This document shows positions 45,337 to 57,585 of a stretch of 64,000 nucleotides of DNA, piece after piece; the first letter of the stretch is position 1; each line of letters opens with the position of its first letter. The DNA lies in assembly GCA_034638255.1 (NCBI GenBank), contig JAWPGT010000015.1, forward strand, positions 434,001 through 498,000. Direction: 5' to 3'. Position numbers and translations under genes: made by a program. A model generated the notes under the pieces. That model made no database searches. It was given only the letters and a program-made list of their open reading frames with translations, and had not been told where the DNA came from. This DNA comes from Coprinus comatus. Lineage: Eukaryota > Basidiomycota > Agaricomycetes > Agaricales > Agaricaceae.

Positions 45337-47571
45337 ATGTTATCATCTCACAGACTTTCAACTACTCCCACCTCTTCTCGTATTCACAATATTTCTCCTC
45401 CTTTTCTCGATTCCATCCATTCACCAACACGTGGCAGTCTCGACAAGGAAAGAAGTATTGAACCCGACAGGCAGTGGAAGGAACATTTGCGGAGGCGTTT
45501 GGAGGATCAACATGTTGGAGATGCTATATTAATAGAAAGTCTAAAAAATCATCACAAATCTACAAAACCTCGTATGGCTCAAAACCCAGCAAACTCGCCT
45601 TCACCGAATTACAGTCACGATAAAATAATGCAGAGGGCAAATGCAGAGTACGAACTTGAACTTGAGAGGGAGAGGAATAAACGGAAGAGGATATTAGGTG
45701 CAAGTAAACTCAGTTCTTCGGGGGATAAGCATACGCAGGAAGGATTAACTCGAGTGTCATGGAAGGAGGAATTGAAGCGCCAGGAAAAGCACGACTTACG
45801 CCACGATTTGATGAAGCCTACTAAAAATACCAAATCTGGGACGTCCACAAACACGAAGACTTCAGAACACAGGGAAAATAAAAGGTGCTTTCTCTCTCCT
45901 CATATATATCACAACTTATTGAGAAGCAATCTAGAAGTATTCAAGATGACGTAAATCCCGAAGCCACTCTAGCAAGTAGTAGCGAAAGAACCATAGGTAA
46001 TATGCATATGTTTTTCCATGAAGAGCGAAGTTCATAGATCTTTCAGATAAAGCAGAATGCATGTCACAAGAGGATCTCATACAAGCCTTGTTAACGCAAA
46101 CATTCAATGTGAAGGATAGTTATAAGGCTTTCCTTTCACTCGGTATGGGGCCTCGAGCACAACGAACCATGGACGCTCTCTACAAGGTATTTCAGATTCA
46201 AGGAGCTTGATAGTATTCTATATTTATTATGAATTCTAATTGTTTGATTACCCTAGATATTGAAATGTCCCGGGCTCGTCGAGGACAGATTGGCGCGAAG
46301 AACAATTTTCACAGCATCAATGCGTTTAGCTGGTGTTACGGGACTTTATCCTAGACAACTTAAACTTACAGATATTCAACCCGAGTCTAGCGCCGTCACA
46401 GCTGGTCAGTTCGGAGAAATATGGAAAGGGAACTACAAAGGTCAATGCGTCTGCCTTAAGGTTTCCAAATTCTATCAACAATCACAGATTGAAAAATTGG
46501 TCAAGGTACAGTGCGAGATAGTGATGTCCGCATAACGGATATACATACTAAAGTTGAATCTGACTGTTGTCATTCCAGAATTTTTATAGAGAGGCCATAC
46601 TTTGGAGTCAATTCTCCCATCCCAATTTACTTCCATTCTATGGAATTTATCATTTTGGAGACACCATTGGTCGCCTTTGTCTCGTATCACCATGGATATC
46701 CAACGGAAATGTATCAGAATATATAAAGAGAAGGCCGCAAGTAGCCCGTTTGCCATTGGTTTGTATCAGGGATAAATGAAGTTCCGGAATTATCACTTAC
46801 CAATAGAACAGATTTATGATATCATTGCTGGTCTTCATTATCTCCATGATCACCAATATGCACATGGTGACCTCAAAGGTGTACGTTTTACGTTCTCACT
46901 CTTCATTTCTACCTCTAATTTCGCCAATTTTGAAGCTCAATATACTTATTGATTCAAATGGGTCTGCACGACTAGCAGATTTTGGTCTTTCAAGCGCAAT
47001 AGATACTGATATTCTTAAATGGACATCTTTTGAAACAATGTCTGGTGTTGGAGGTACTGTACGATGGAGTGCCCCTGAATTAATAGAGGACGTTGAACAA
47101 GGCGGCGCATATCGGGTCACTCGGGAAAGTGATATTTACTCTTTAGCATCAGTGATGTACGAGGTATGTCAAATTCCATTACTAGTTTTATCGCCGTTAT
47201 TGGTTGTTTAAGGGAGAGATTGTTAACAGGTTTTCACTGGTTGTATCCCATATTACGAGTATCCCCGTGATGTAACAGTTATTTCAAGAGTGATAAGAGG
47301 GTTCAGACCATCACGGCCCTCAACCCAATTGGCTCCTGAATTATCAGAAATGATATGGGGAACTATGGAGTCTTGTTGGAGTGCTACACCAAGCGAGAGA
47401 CCCACCATTGAAAACGTAATGACCTTTATCGTAGATGAAGATTCGTTAGCAAGTCTACTGTGTAGGACTTCTGAATCCACTGATTGTGAAGAGAAAGGAG
47501 TACTTCCTGAAGCGGATAGAATAGTTTTAATGGAGTTGGTCAATATGACAAGCTCTTCTGAAATAGCGTGA
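45337..47571 (+). CDS. TKL-like protein kinase of the basidiomycete type
   Basis: Eight exons (45337-45884, 45935-45996, 46047-46186, 46257-46505, 46579-46758, 46812-46880, 46936-47163, 47230-47571) join in frame to 605 residues. Residues 1 to about 310 are a charged, low-complexity N-terminal region with a helical part. The kinase domain follows, with glycine loop VTAGQFGEIWKG, ATP lysine in CVCLKVSK, catalytic loop HGDLKG with asparagine in LNILID, DFG in LADFGLSS, and APE in RWSAPELIE. All catalytic residues are present, so it should be active. HGD rather than HRD is usual for this expanded basidiomycete group. Substrates are unknown. The intron at 46759-46811 uses a GTTTGT donor and the acceptor gaacag. 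Other choices hit a stop. Confidence 0.82.
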
Positions 47572-47720
47572 AACCCCCGTTTTCCCTTTTCCTGTTCTGG
47601 ACTGTATTTTTTGTGTATTTTTGTACCACATGTTAAATAGAAATTGCGCATATATCATTTCAACACAATGTGACATAAGTACTTAAAATACAAAGTGGTG
47701 TTATAATTAATTCAGGGCAG

Positions 47721-50057
47721 CTATTTCTCCTTGGAGCTCTCCATATGACCTTCATCCAATTCGTTGAGTTCATCTTCTTTAGCATCCAAGCGATAAACGG
47801 AGATCCAAACAAGACAACCAGTGACAAAAGCGAGAACACCCATCACACCATAATTCCACACCAGTAAAGGGTCAGCGGCAAGTGCTATGGTAAACGATGT
47901 TGTGTAAGCAGGAGAAAGTTAAATGCCATGTTGAGTTGTAGCGCTTACCAACGAAAGCTTCGCCTACTGCCGATGAAATGGCTGATGTAAATAAGAATAC
48001 AGCCATAACCAAAGACCTCATATTCTTCGGTGCTTTAGTGAATGCATATTCTAAGCCAGTGATCGAAGCAAGAATCTCGCTGAATGCGACCAAAACATAA
48101 CTGAATATGTGCATGACTTCTGAGTACAATAGATCAGAATGAAAACAAATGCAATTGCACTTACGATCCAGTCTGAATCCAAACATTAAGAGGTGAGACA
48201 CCGTCACATGTGGCAGCTTGGTGGCCGCAAGGATTAGTCTTGTAAATGTAATGCTGGACTACAGCAGCCCAACACATGGCCGCGGCACCGGTGAAGAAAC
48301 CGAGTGTAATCTTCTTCAGGGCACTGAAGTTGATACCTGCACGACGGAGAGCGGGGTATATCCGTGGAACATGTTCGTCATGATGGGTTTAATCGTTGAT
48401 ATAGTTTGATGAAGTACTCACGAAAAGATCGCACACGGGAATAAGAATAATAAGGGCGAAGGGATCTAAGTTAGAAATCACATCATTAGGAAGACCATGA
48501 GTATTCATGGTAGCAGCTTGAGACGTAAGATTGCTGTTTAATTGATTATAGGTGAGCCCTGAATCATTGAAATCAGAGCATATTCAGTAATAGACTGGCG
48601 TACAACTTCAACTTACAATAGATCGGGAACCAACAAAACACACTACAAGCCTTTAAACCACGTCTAACTTCTTCAACCCAGTTGTCATCAAAAGTCATCC
48701 AAGCGGGTTTTTCACCCTTGATGTTACTAGGTTTTACATTTTCCCAGAAGTCAGCCGCAGTCATATTCTTGTGGTATTGACGAGGGTTCCAGCTCCAACG
48801 CCCCTTTGCGGCATAGCTCCAGAGTTTAAATGCGGTAACAAGAACTGATCCAGTTGGGGGAGATCGGATGTAGCGATTCCGTCCAATGAAGAGGATAAGA
48901 GGGCAAAGGAAGAAAACTGCGGTTGGAAGGGTATATGCTAGGTAGAAACCAACATACTAGATGATCATAAACTAAGCCATCGAAACTCGAATTGAAACTC
49001 TCAGTAGTGAAAAATACCTTCTCCGCATAAGTCATAGTGACCTGACCAATAAGGGCACCGAGGTTGATGAAAAGATAATAGTACTATTAAGGAGAATACA
49101 TAAGATACTTTCGACAAAACAAACATATGACCGACCATATAAACTCGCGAAATAGTCATAGCTGGATCAACGATAACTCTTTCACCGTTAGTGGTGGTAA
49201 TTACGAACAACTTCCTGCGCTGATATTGTTCGGCAACCAAAGGAGAGATATTCGACTTGAAGAGACCAGAACCTTATGACCCCGTGTTAATAAACTTATA
49301 GCTACACGAAAGAGGATATATCATACCAAAGCCCATTACAATCAGTGCGATGATAAATGCGCCGATTGCACCTCTTTTCTCAATTACTCCTGGGACGGCT
49401 GAGATGATTAAAAGTATATGACCGATGAAGGCGATAAATACCGCCCAACAGATGGTCTTGAAACGACCCCAGTGAGCATCAGCAATCCAGGCTCCAAGAA
49501 GTGGTGTTACGTAGCACCTGGATTCTATATATCAGAATATGTTTGACTTGAATTACAAGTGTCTTCTCACCAAAATGCGTAGAAAGTCGTTATGCCAGCG
49601 GATGCACGTTGTTGCATTCCAAGGGCACCAGATTGTCCAATGGGACCTCCAGCACCGGTGTGTGATCCTTCCGGGAGGGGTTGTTGGATAAAATTCGTAA
49701 ATACCACAGTAGATCCGTAGAACTAGCACGAGTTTATGTGATGATGCAAATGTATTCTGTGAATTGACTCACAGAGAATCGCTCTACCAGTTCGACAAAG
49801 CCGATGACTGGAATTCCATGAGTACCTATCTGTTGGTGGAACCTGTCCTACTTACGATAGGCGTTCCAAGGAATTGCGTCTGCAACACGTCGCAGTGTTG
49901 TCTTCTCTTCTTCTGTAGGAAAGATTAATCCATCATGGATACCGTCCAGCTCCGGTTCGCTGCCCTTGATAGAAATATCATGGTCTCTTCCCTTTGTCTC
50001 TGGCAATGCTATCTCAGGGATATCCTCTATATGATTATCGTGGCGAATTTCCGCCAT
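47721..50057 (-). CDS. PTR2-type di/tripeptide transporter, copy 1
   Basis: About eleven exons run from the ATG at 50057 to the TAG at 47721. The cytosolic N-terminus ends DGLIFPTEEEKTTLRRVADA. Exons then give LIGFVELVERFS, FYGSTVVFTNFIQQPLP (the POT-family first-TM signature), TPLLGAWIADAHWGRFKTI, SGLFKSNISPLVAEQY, WMTFDDNWVEEVRRGLKAC, and ITGLEYAFTKAPKNMRSLVM near the end. These are the POT/PTR hallmarks for proton-coupled uptake of di- and tripeptides at the plasma membrane. Roughly 12 TM segments and about 600 residues fit the family. The frame is intact wherever checked. Its paralogue lies divergently at 51693-54298 with matching motifs and probably matching introns, so the two arose by an inverted local duplication. 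It differs by carrying the charged tail EDELNELDEGHMESSKEK. Confidence 0.85.
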
Positions 50058-51008
50058 TTCGAGGGAGTGACAATGAGAAGCAAGCTTTCGTCAACCTTTG
50101 ACCGTTCGAAGAGGGAGAAGTGGAGAACAGAAGGAATGTTTCGTCTGGAAACCTCCCATTTTCGAACTGGAGTTTTATAGCAATACTTCGAATTGTCGAA
50201 ATGCATGGTGACAGAGAACCCAATCGCACGGTATGTAGTAGTCATCACAGGTTATCCGTAGTTTGCATGCGGTTAGAAGCGTGAAATAAAAATAGTTCAA
50301 ACGGCAGAATTGATCCAGATTTGATATATTGATAGGCGAACACTGGGAAGGGGAGTTAAAAGTATATCTTCGGCTTCGATTTATGACTAGATCGATAATC
50401 TGACTTGACGTAAAAAAAAAAAAACTACCATGCCTCGCATCAAGAGACAAATTTCTCGAATAATGAGCCTATGGCAGCTTCAGTATCTTTACAAGAAATC
50501 GGTGTGGGTATATGATGTTATTTTTAGAAGAATGGTCACACTCATTGCTTTGCACCTTTACCATGTGCAACAGTTGATCGTGGTTTCCATTTTCCTGGTC
50601 TCAGGTCTACAGAAAGAGAGGTTGTATGTTAACCACTCTCTTGAACCAGTCTCCATGGAGTTTGAAGGTCCTAAACAAGATTTAATTAGCCCCATCAAGA
50701 TGTAAATGCGTTATCCATTGTGGCCCCCTGAGGAAGAGAAGTTGGATGCAGCCGAGGAACAATCGTTTGGTGGTGATGATGATAGGTTGATGCATGGATA
50801 AATTAAGATACGGAGAAGTGAGACCATGATAACGAACCCGTGCTTTTCTCTTCATCCTTCAAGGCGTAAAATGCAATATGTGAGAGGAAATGGGATTCGG
50901 AAGTGATTCGGCCCAATGGAATAGTGTGAATGCGACGAATACATAGCTGCCTGAAGCTGAATAAGTTTGATTAATGGATATACATAAAAAAGGGCATACA
51001 TTAAGTCC
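50058..51008. other. intergenic, divergent promoter side of PTR2 copy 1
   Basis: About 950 bases. One plus-strand ORF (ATG at 50430, 91 residues, hydrophobic centre) begins just after an A13-type run, but it has no family resemblance and is not called. Confidence 0.35.
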
Positions 51009-51389
51009 TCAGGAGGCGTTTTCACTTGTATGTGCGTTGTGTTGTTGATCCTTCTTCCTTTCAAACTCTTTTAGCACCGATATTTCCCCCATAATATCGT
51101 CTAAGACCCAGTTTGCTACCCCAGCCAAGTATCCAATTCCTATCTGGAAAAAATGGATATAGAAGCCAAACATTGCGATGGTTTTCAGTAACCAAAATCC
51201 CCAACCGAAGATCCAAACACCAATGGGAACGAGAATTTTATAACCCGCGAGTGCGGATACAACACAGGAAAGGACTATCCGCGATGTCCTGTGGAAATAG
51301 CTGATGAGGAGAAATAGAGCGAGTATAACAAGCTGGACCTTCAGCCCATATGCCCCGACTATTGGCAAGGAAAGAGATGGAAATGCCAT
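51009..51389 (-). CDS. small membrane protein, uncertain
   Basis: An intronless minus-strand ORF starting MAFPSLSLPIVGAYGLKVQL encodes 126 residues. It has about three hydrophobic segments (LKVQLVILALFLLISYF, LSCVVSALAGYKILVPIGVW, WLLKTIAMFGFYIHFFQIG) and a charged C-terminus. It lies between two divergent PTR2 genes and would need its own promoter within the shared intergenic region. No family is recognised. It may be a real small membrane protein, or the hydrophobic frame may be chance in T-rich DNA. The start chosen is the first ATG; the open frame itself extends a little further upstream. Confidence 0.4.
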   Translation of the reverse strand: MAFPSLSLPIVGAYGLKVQLVILALFLLISYFHRTSRIVLSCVVSALAGYKILVPIGVWIFGWGFWLLKTIAMFGFYIHFFQIGIGYLAGVANWVLDDIMGEISVLKEFERKKDQQHNAHTSENAS

Positions 51390-51692
51390 ATTGACACAAG
51401 GTATAGGAACACAAGGTCGACTGTGCCACACTAGAGCTTAGTCAGCAAAACACTCCGCTTCCCACGGTATTCACATCTAGACTAAACATTAACAACACCA
51501 TGAGATCACATACATATGCCTCGGAAGTGTGCGACTGAAGGCATCAACTTCTGTGGGAGAAGAGCTAGAGAAGAGCACGCGGTCTTTTTCCAAATGAGAG
51601 GCTGTGGAGTTATACTCTAATATTAGCACTAACTATAAAAAGGGTCTTCAATCTCTTCTCTGCCTGGCCCTTCCGCGCACTTCCATTCTCTC
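51390..51692. other. upstream region of PTR2 copy 2
   Basis: About 300 bases with no gene. The promoter of the plus-strand transporter is expected here. Confidence 0.4.
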
Positions 51693-54298
51693 ATGTCTGC
51701 AGTACACATGGAGGAACCGATTGCTGCACTTGCTGAAGTTGATAGGAAAGGTGGTTCCGATGCTGGATCGCGTACAGACAGCGATCCGGTCGATTCCGAC
51801 GAGATACACAAGGGCTTGATATTCCCCACCGACGAGGAACGTGCTACTCTGCGACGGGTTGCTGATACTTTACCATGGACCTCTTACTGTAATTAAATGC
51901 TCATTTTTTTTTTGCTTCTGTAACGGTCTAATGCAGTCTGCAGTGATTGCTATCGTTGAGCTTGCGGAACGCTTTTCGGTAAAAAAATTTCTCTTATGTT
52001 AACATTCTTGAGTACAAGGCTGATTGGAATCACAGTTCTACGGCTCTTCTGTTGTTTTCGTGAGTGACAACATTACACAAGTAGCATTGTGAAACTAATT
52101 TTTATATCACTCAGACAAATTTCATCCAGCAAAGTCTGCCACCAGGGTCACATTCAGGTGCAGGAGGAGCACTTGGGCAATCAGGCGCTCTAGGAATGGG
52201 ACAGCGAGCATCTACCGGCTTGGTCACTTTTTATCAGTTCTGGTAGGTCAATAGAGCGGCCTGGAATGTTCATCTATATCTGATTCTCTTATCGTATGGC
52301 AGGTGTTATGTCACACCGTTGCTTGGAGCTTATATCGCTGATGCACATTGGGGTCGCTTCAAGACCGTCTGTGTTGCAGTCGTCATTGCTCTCATCGGAC
52401 ACATTATATTGATCGTTTCTGCTGTTCCCGGAGTAATCGAACACAAGAGTGCACTGGGCGCTTTTGTCGTTGGAATGATTGTAACTGGATTTGGTCAGTT
52501 TCTTTCAGATAATTATGGTTAGAAGGTTATAATCTCACACCCATACTCAACAAATCCAGGGACTGGGTTATTCAAGGCTAACATATCACCACTCATTGCC
52601 GAGCAATATCGAAAAACAAAAATGTTTGTTGTTACAACGAAGAGAGGGGAAAAGGTCATCGTAGATCCCTCCTTGACAATCGCGAGGATGTACATGGTAA
52701 AATGAATTATATATTCTTATCAAATGTCCACTTACCGTTCACGTAGTATTTCTATCTTTTCATCAATATTGGTGCTGTTGTAGGACAAATTGGAATGACA
52801 TATTCGGAAAAGGTGGGTCTATTTATAAACTCTTGGACCTAAAACCGACATACGTCATCAGTACATAGGATTCTGGCTTGCTTATACGCTTCCCACAATC
52901 GTGTTTTTGCTATGCCCAATTATCCTGTTCATTGGTCGTAATCGATATGTACGCGCCCCACCAACTGGTTCTGTCTTCTCTACAGCAATTAAACTATGGC
53001 GTTTTGCTGCCCGAGGCAGATGGAGTCCCAACCCATTGCGCACATGGCGAAACTTCCGGTCCACTGATTTCTGGGATAGCGCCAAACCTAGCTTTATAAG
53101 TGAGAAGGATAGACCCACCTGGATGACTTTCGATGATAACTGGGTTGACGAAGTTCGGAGAGGTTTGAAAGCATGTGGTGTTTTCTGCTGGTTCCCTATT
53201 TACTGTACGTCATCCTTCATTCGTATTTAGATTTTTGTCGCTTGTTAACAGAAAGTTCTGTAGGGCTCACATACAATCAAATCAATAACAATCTTTTGTC
53301 ACAAGCTGCAACAATGTCAACCCATGGGTTCCCTAACGATGTTTTGTCAAACCTGGACCCCATTGCATTGATTATATTCATTCCAATTTGTGACATCATT
53401 GTCTGTATTTTCGTTGTCATTTTACGTGCGCTACTAACGGATCATTAGATTTATCCGCAATGAGAAGGGCAGGAATTAACTTCAGTGCTCTGAAGAAAAT
53501 TACAGCCGGATTCATGACAGGTGCGATTTTTCTCCAGCCTATCTTCCTCCACTCCCTTAGCGAATCCATGTAGGTGCTATGGCAATGACGTGGGCTGCTG
53601 GTGAGAATTTTCATTCATAGACTTAACATTGAAAGACTCAATTCCAATCCTACCACATTTCAGTACTTCAATATTATATATATAAGGTCTGTATGGAGCA
53701 GCTCTTCTGATATAACTATACTTATACTAGACACTCGTTACTATAGACCCACCCATGTCACTATGATGCTGCGACCTGTAAAGATGCTGAAGGGAACGTT
53801 GTGGTGTCTGAACTCAATGTCTGGATTCAAGCCGGATCGTAAGTTGTCTATCTATGCCTCACGAAAAATGCACTTCTGACACCAACATACACCCGCATGG
53901 TTTTAGTTACGTCTTGATCGCTTTTAGCGAAATCTTTGCCTCTATCACTGGTTTAGAGTATGCGTTCACCAAAGCACCGAAGAATATGAGATCTTTGGTT
54001 ATGGCTGTGTTCTTGTTTTCTACAGCTATTGCATCCGCAATCGGAGAAGCTTTTGTTTGTACGTATATTCTTTCAGTTATAAAAAATTAATAAATGAAAC
54101 GAATCACTAAAAATTGCTTTGTTTCAATCAGCATTGTCTTCTGATCCTCTTCTCATATGGAACTATGGTGTTATGGGGGTTCTAGCTGGAGTTGCTGGTA
54201 TCCTCTTTTGGATTACCGTCAGAAAACTTGACAGTCAAGAAGATCAACTCAACAATTTGGGCACGGGTCATTTAGTTACTACTAATGAAAAGCCGTAA
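51693..54298 (+). CDS. PTR2-type di/tripeptide transporter, copy 2
   Basis: About eleven to twelve exons start at the ATG at 51693 and end at the TAA at 54296-54298. The N-terminus reads MSAVHMEEPIAALAEVD, then GLIFPTDEERATLRRVADTL. In-frame splices give SAVIAIVELAERFS, FYGSSVVFTNFIQQSLP, CYVTPLLGAYIADAHWGRF, GLFKANISPLIAEQY, FYLFINIGAVVGQIGMTY, WMTFDDNWVDEVRRGLKACG, and ITGLEYAFTKAPKNMRSLV. These are the POT/PTR signatures for proton-coupled peptide import. A 17-codon or shorter exon near 53670 (VLQYYIYK) joins to THPCHYDAATC, so the cysteine-bearing extracellular loop is intact. No frame break was found. It is a close but not identical paralogue of copy 1, in the opposite orientation. Differences are mainly at both termini, suggesting separate regulation. 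Confidence 0.85.
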
Positions 54299-55301
54299 AC
54301 CATGGAAGAGAAAATGTTGATTGGATATTGGAATGTATAACAGTAGCAGTAGTCGTAGTTTGAAGACGCTTTGATTGATTATCCTTGTAATTGCTATTGA
54401 CGACAAAGTAAACAGGACCAGTCATGAGTAAAAGTCAAACGCCGTCAACTAGAGCTTAGGCTATATTGTAAACTCGTGTCTACCTGTCATGGATAATGCG
54501 GGGGGAAGTTGATATATTGAAAGCTGCAGTGTTCACACATTTAGAGAACCAAAATGGCCCGGAATGATGGGGGGGAAGTATCCAGGACACAGCACCCGGT
54601 CCTTGATTTGGATAGTAACCTATACTGCTTGAATAAGGAAAACGTAGTACAAATATACATAATGTGGTGAGGTTAAAAAGCAATACAGTTAGGTTAATTC
54701 TTCTTTTTCCGATTTAGTGCATATACTACTATATCTGGTATTAGTACAGAGAGACGATCTGTGGACTTCTATCTTTATACTAGTGTCCACATCTTCTAGC
54801 CGGTAGTCCTTTGTTCTTCAACGTGCATCATTCACACCTCAGACCTCAGGGCTAACACGTTTAACGTCTGTTTTAAGACAATCAATTGATTCAAACTGTA
54901 AGAAAAGCAGAATTGATATAGCTTGATGTGCTTTTTATAGATTGCTTTGTTGTTAATGATTTGCCGAACACGCTGCTCGGGGGTTACTCTGTGGACCATC
55001 AGTTCCGTTTGACATGTGCTGTGCAGAGAGATGTGTGTATTCTCTATTTTAAGAATAGTAACCTCACAATTGAGTTTCCAAATTCAGACAACTGAACACC
55101 TGTAACAGTAGTCTGACTCGTTCGCTACAGCATTCTGAACGGACGCATTTGGCTATAACTATCCAATAGTCCGATAAATATAAATATCTGGTGTCGATGC
55201 GCTTCACCCTACATCAGATTCCACTGAGCGTACAACACCCACTGGACTCTACCTACTCATATAAATCTCTCAAACCAAAACCTGCTTTTTACTAGAACTT
55301 C
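54299..55301. promoter_or_regulatory. intergenic region upstream of DUF4246 copy A
   Basis: About 1 kb without a gene. TATA-like words (aaatataaatatc, 55176-55188) lie about 115 bases upstream of the DUF4246 start. Confidence 0.35.
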
Positions 55302-57394
55302 ATGTCGACTAGTTCTATTTCTAAACTACATCTTCCAGGATGTGCACTCCCTTTGAATTTCACTCCTCACCCAAGCACATCTCAAGTAGTGAAGACGTCA
55401 AATGGACTAATGACGGAAGTAATACCAGCAGAAGGTGAAGGAAATTTTCTATTTCCTACACTTTTGCAACCAAACATGGTCTTACATCAAGGTCAATGGC
55501 GCAGGTAAGGTTATATAAATTTTCTGGCTCATACTCCATTTGAAAGTATAGATATCTAAAGTGTTGACTTCCAATAGAATGTCCATCCCTATGTTGACGC
55601 TACGCGAGATCTCTATGCTCGAATTCATGAACAAATTTACCGACAAAGAGAATTGGGTCGAACAGGTACTGGAAATTTCGTTAATGACTTCAATCGTAAT
55701 CTTACATTTCGAGTCTCAATCGCTAGGTTTTCAATGAAGCCGTAGTTAACAGGTACAAATCAGAGGTTCTTAGTGCCAATATGGATTTCACTCCTGCAAT
55801 GGCTGATTACTGCATCCAAGAGCTAAGGTTCAAAGCTCCACTTTACCTGATGACTGGTGCAGTTAACTTGTTTCATGGCGATGTGGTCAAAGCCGACAAC
55901 ATTATACGAACAGAATTGAAGAAAGAACTTCAAGATCGAGTTTCTGCTTTAGAGAACATTCCAGAAAATAAGAAGGATTGGCATCCTGGTTCATCTCAGA
56001 CTGTGCTTGATCTCGTTCATCCATCCATTTATCCGCTCGTATATGGGGTAACGCGTATTTATCCTCACACCTTGGATCTGAAAACATGTCTAGAGCGCTG
56101 CTGTGGTGGAGAAACTGTCCCAGAGCCCCCGGAAGAGGAGACATATGGTATGTGGTCCTTGGATTGGATCGATAAAGCAAAGATCTACAGTCCCAAGTTC
56201 CAATGGCTTCCTTGTGACGTTGATATTTCCGGAGAATCGCCCAAGTGAGTTCATTCACCTTTCTTTGAATATTGTTTTCTGACCATGCGCTGTTAATCTA
56301 CTGGAAGGATTTTGAGTTATATTAACAACTTGCATCCGGAATATCACATTCGGATCTTTATGAAGTAATCGAAAAGATTATAGGTAGAGTAATTCCTTTG
56401 TGGAATTTGACACTTACACCCCTTCGTGAGTTCCGCTACCGTCGACGTATTGAGTTGGGAAAACGTGTGGAATACCCGGGAATGTTTGAATATCTGACTG
56501 CTGTTCTTCCACAAGGAGAGAACGAGCACGACGAAATTTATAAAAGGCGTCAATGGAACTTCAGTGAGGACATCAGAGCCCAATATCTCCTTCGTCCCAA
56601 TCCCCCTAACTTTCGGCTACCACCAAGCCCTCAGAATCCGGTTGATTTAAAAGCCGAGTATGGGCATAGGGGTCTCCAGATCATTGTTAAACTCGCAAAC
56701 ATTCATCTTACCCCGGAGAACCCTAACTATTATGGAGGCTCGTGGCACGTAGAGGGTCAATCGGTAAGTTTCCCACACTGGAGTAGTATCATTTTGATCT
56801 AAAAACCAAAAACATTTAGAACGAACATATATGCGCTAGTGCCATTTATTACTACGACAGTGAAAATGTCACTAGCAGTGAGCTATCATTCAGCCAATAC
56901 TCGGACGTACGTAGCCTTGAAGAGTTTGATTATGAACGGAACGACTCTGTTTGGCTGAAAGAGATATTTGGCTTTAGAAATTACGCCCAAGCTCTTCAGT
57001 ATGTGGGAGCCATTGAAACTCGTGAAGATCGAATCATTACCTTTCCAAACATTATACAACACCGAGTTGGCAGTTTCAAGCTTGTTGATAGAACCAAACC
57101 GGACATCGCAAGATATTAGCATTATTCCTTGTCGACCCGAATATTAGAATTATCTCTACTGCAAACGTCCCTTGTCAGCAGAGGGAATGGTGGGCGGATA
57201 AGATCGTGCACCGCGCTTTGGAAAGGTTGCCAGTTGAAATCCGAGACCTCGTTGTAGATGAGGTGGACGATCCTGCTGGCCTTGAGACGGCAAAGGAGTG
57301 GAGGGGTGAATTGATGGAGGAGAGGTCGACGTATACTATCGCTCAAGCTGAACTTTTTGGGGAAGCTTTGGAAATAAGTCTCTGCGAGCATTAA
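55302..57394 (+). pseudogene. DUF4246-family protein, copy A, with two frame breaks
   Basis: About five exons encode a DUF4246 protein. Recognisable blocks in order are LREISMLEFMNKFTDK, MDFTPAMADYCIQELRFKA, FQWLPCDVDISGESPK, IPLWNLTLTPLREF, EYGHRGLQIIVKLANIHLTP, YGGSWHVEGQ, NEHICASAIYYYDSENVT and ISTANVPC. The family is common in fungi. Its WHVEG and GHRK-type motifs look like a metal/2-oxoglutarate site, but no activity is known to me. The frame is broken twice: near 56350, after the HPEYH codons, where one base is missing or two are extra, and near 57100, where one base is missing inside the TKPGHRKILALFLVDP motif. Downstream coding then resumes to the SLCEH end. Either both are real and this is a pseudogene, or the assembly lost single bases. 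Confidence 0.7.
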
Positions 57395-57585
57395 ATAGCT
57401 GGGCTTACCCTGTTTTGTGTATCACATAGGATTGTACTCTATTTGAGATTGTATAGTGGTATTTGAATTTGCGCTCTCATGAAGTTCACAACAACTTGGA
57501 CGCGATCGGGAGATCACGAGATCGTGTTTAATAGGATCACATGATTAGCTTTAAGTTACTTCGACCCTTAAGTGTCTACTCGACA

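Noticed and set aside
50430..50705. 91-residue plus-strand ORF after an A run
   Set aside because: No family resemblance and no visible promoter or splice context.
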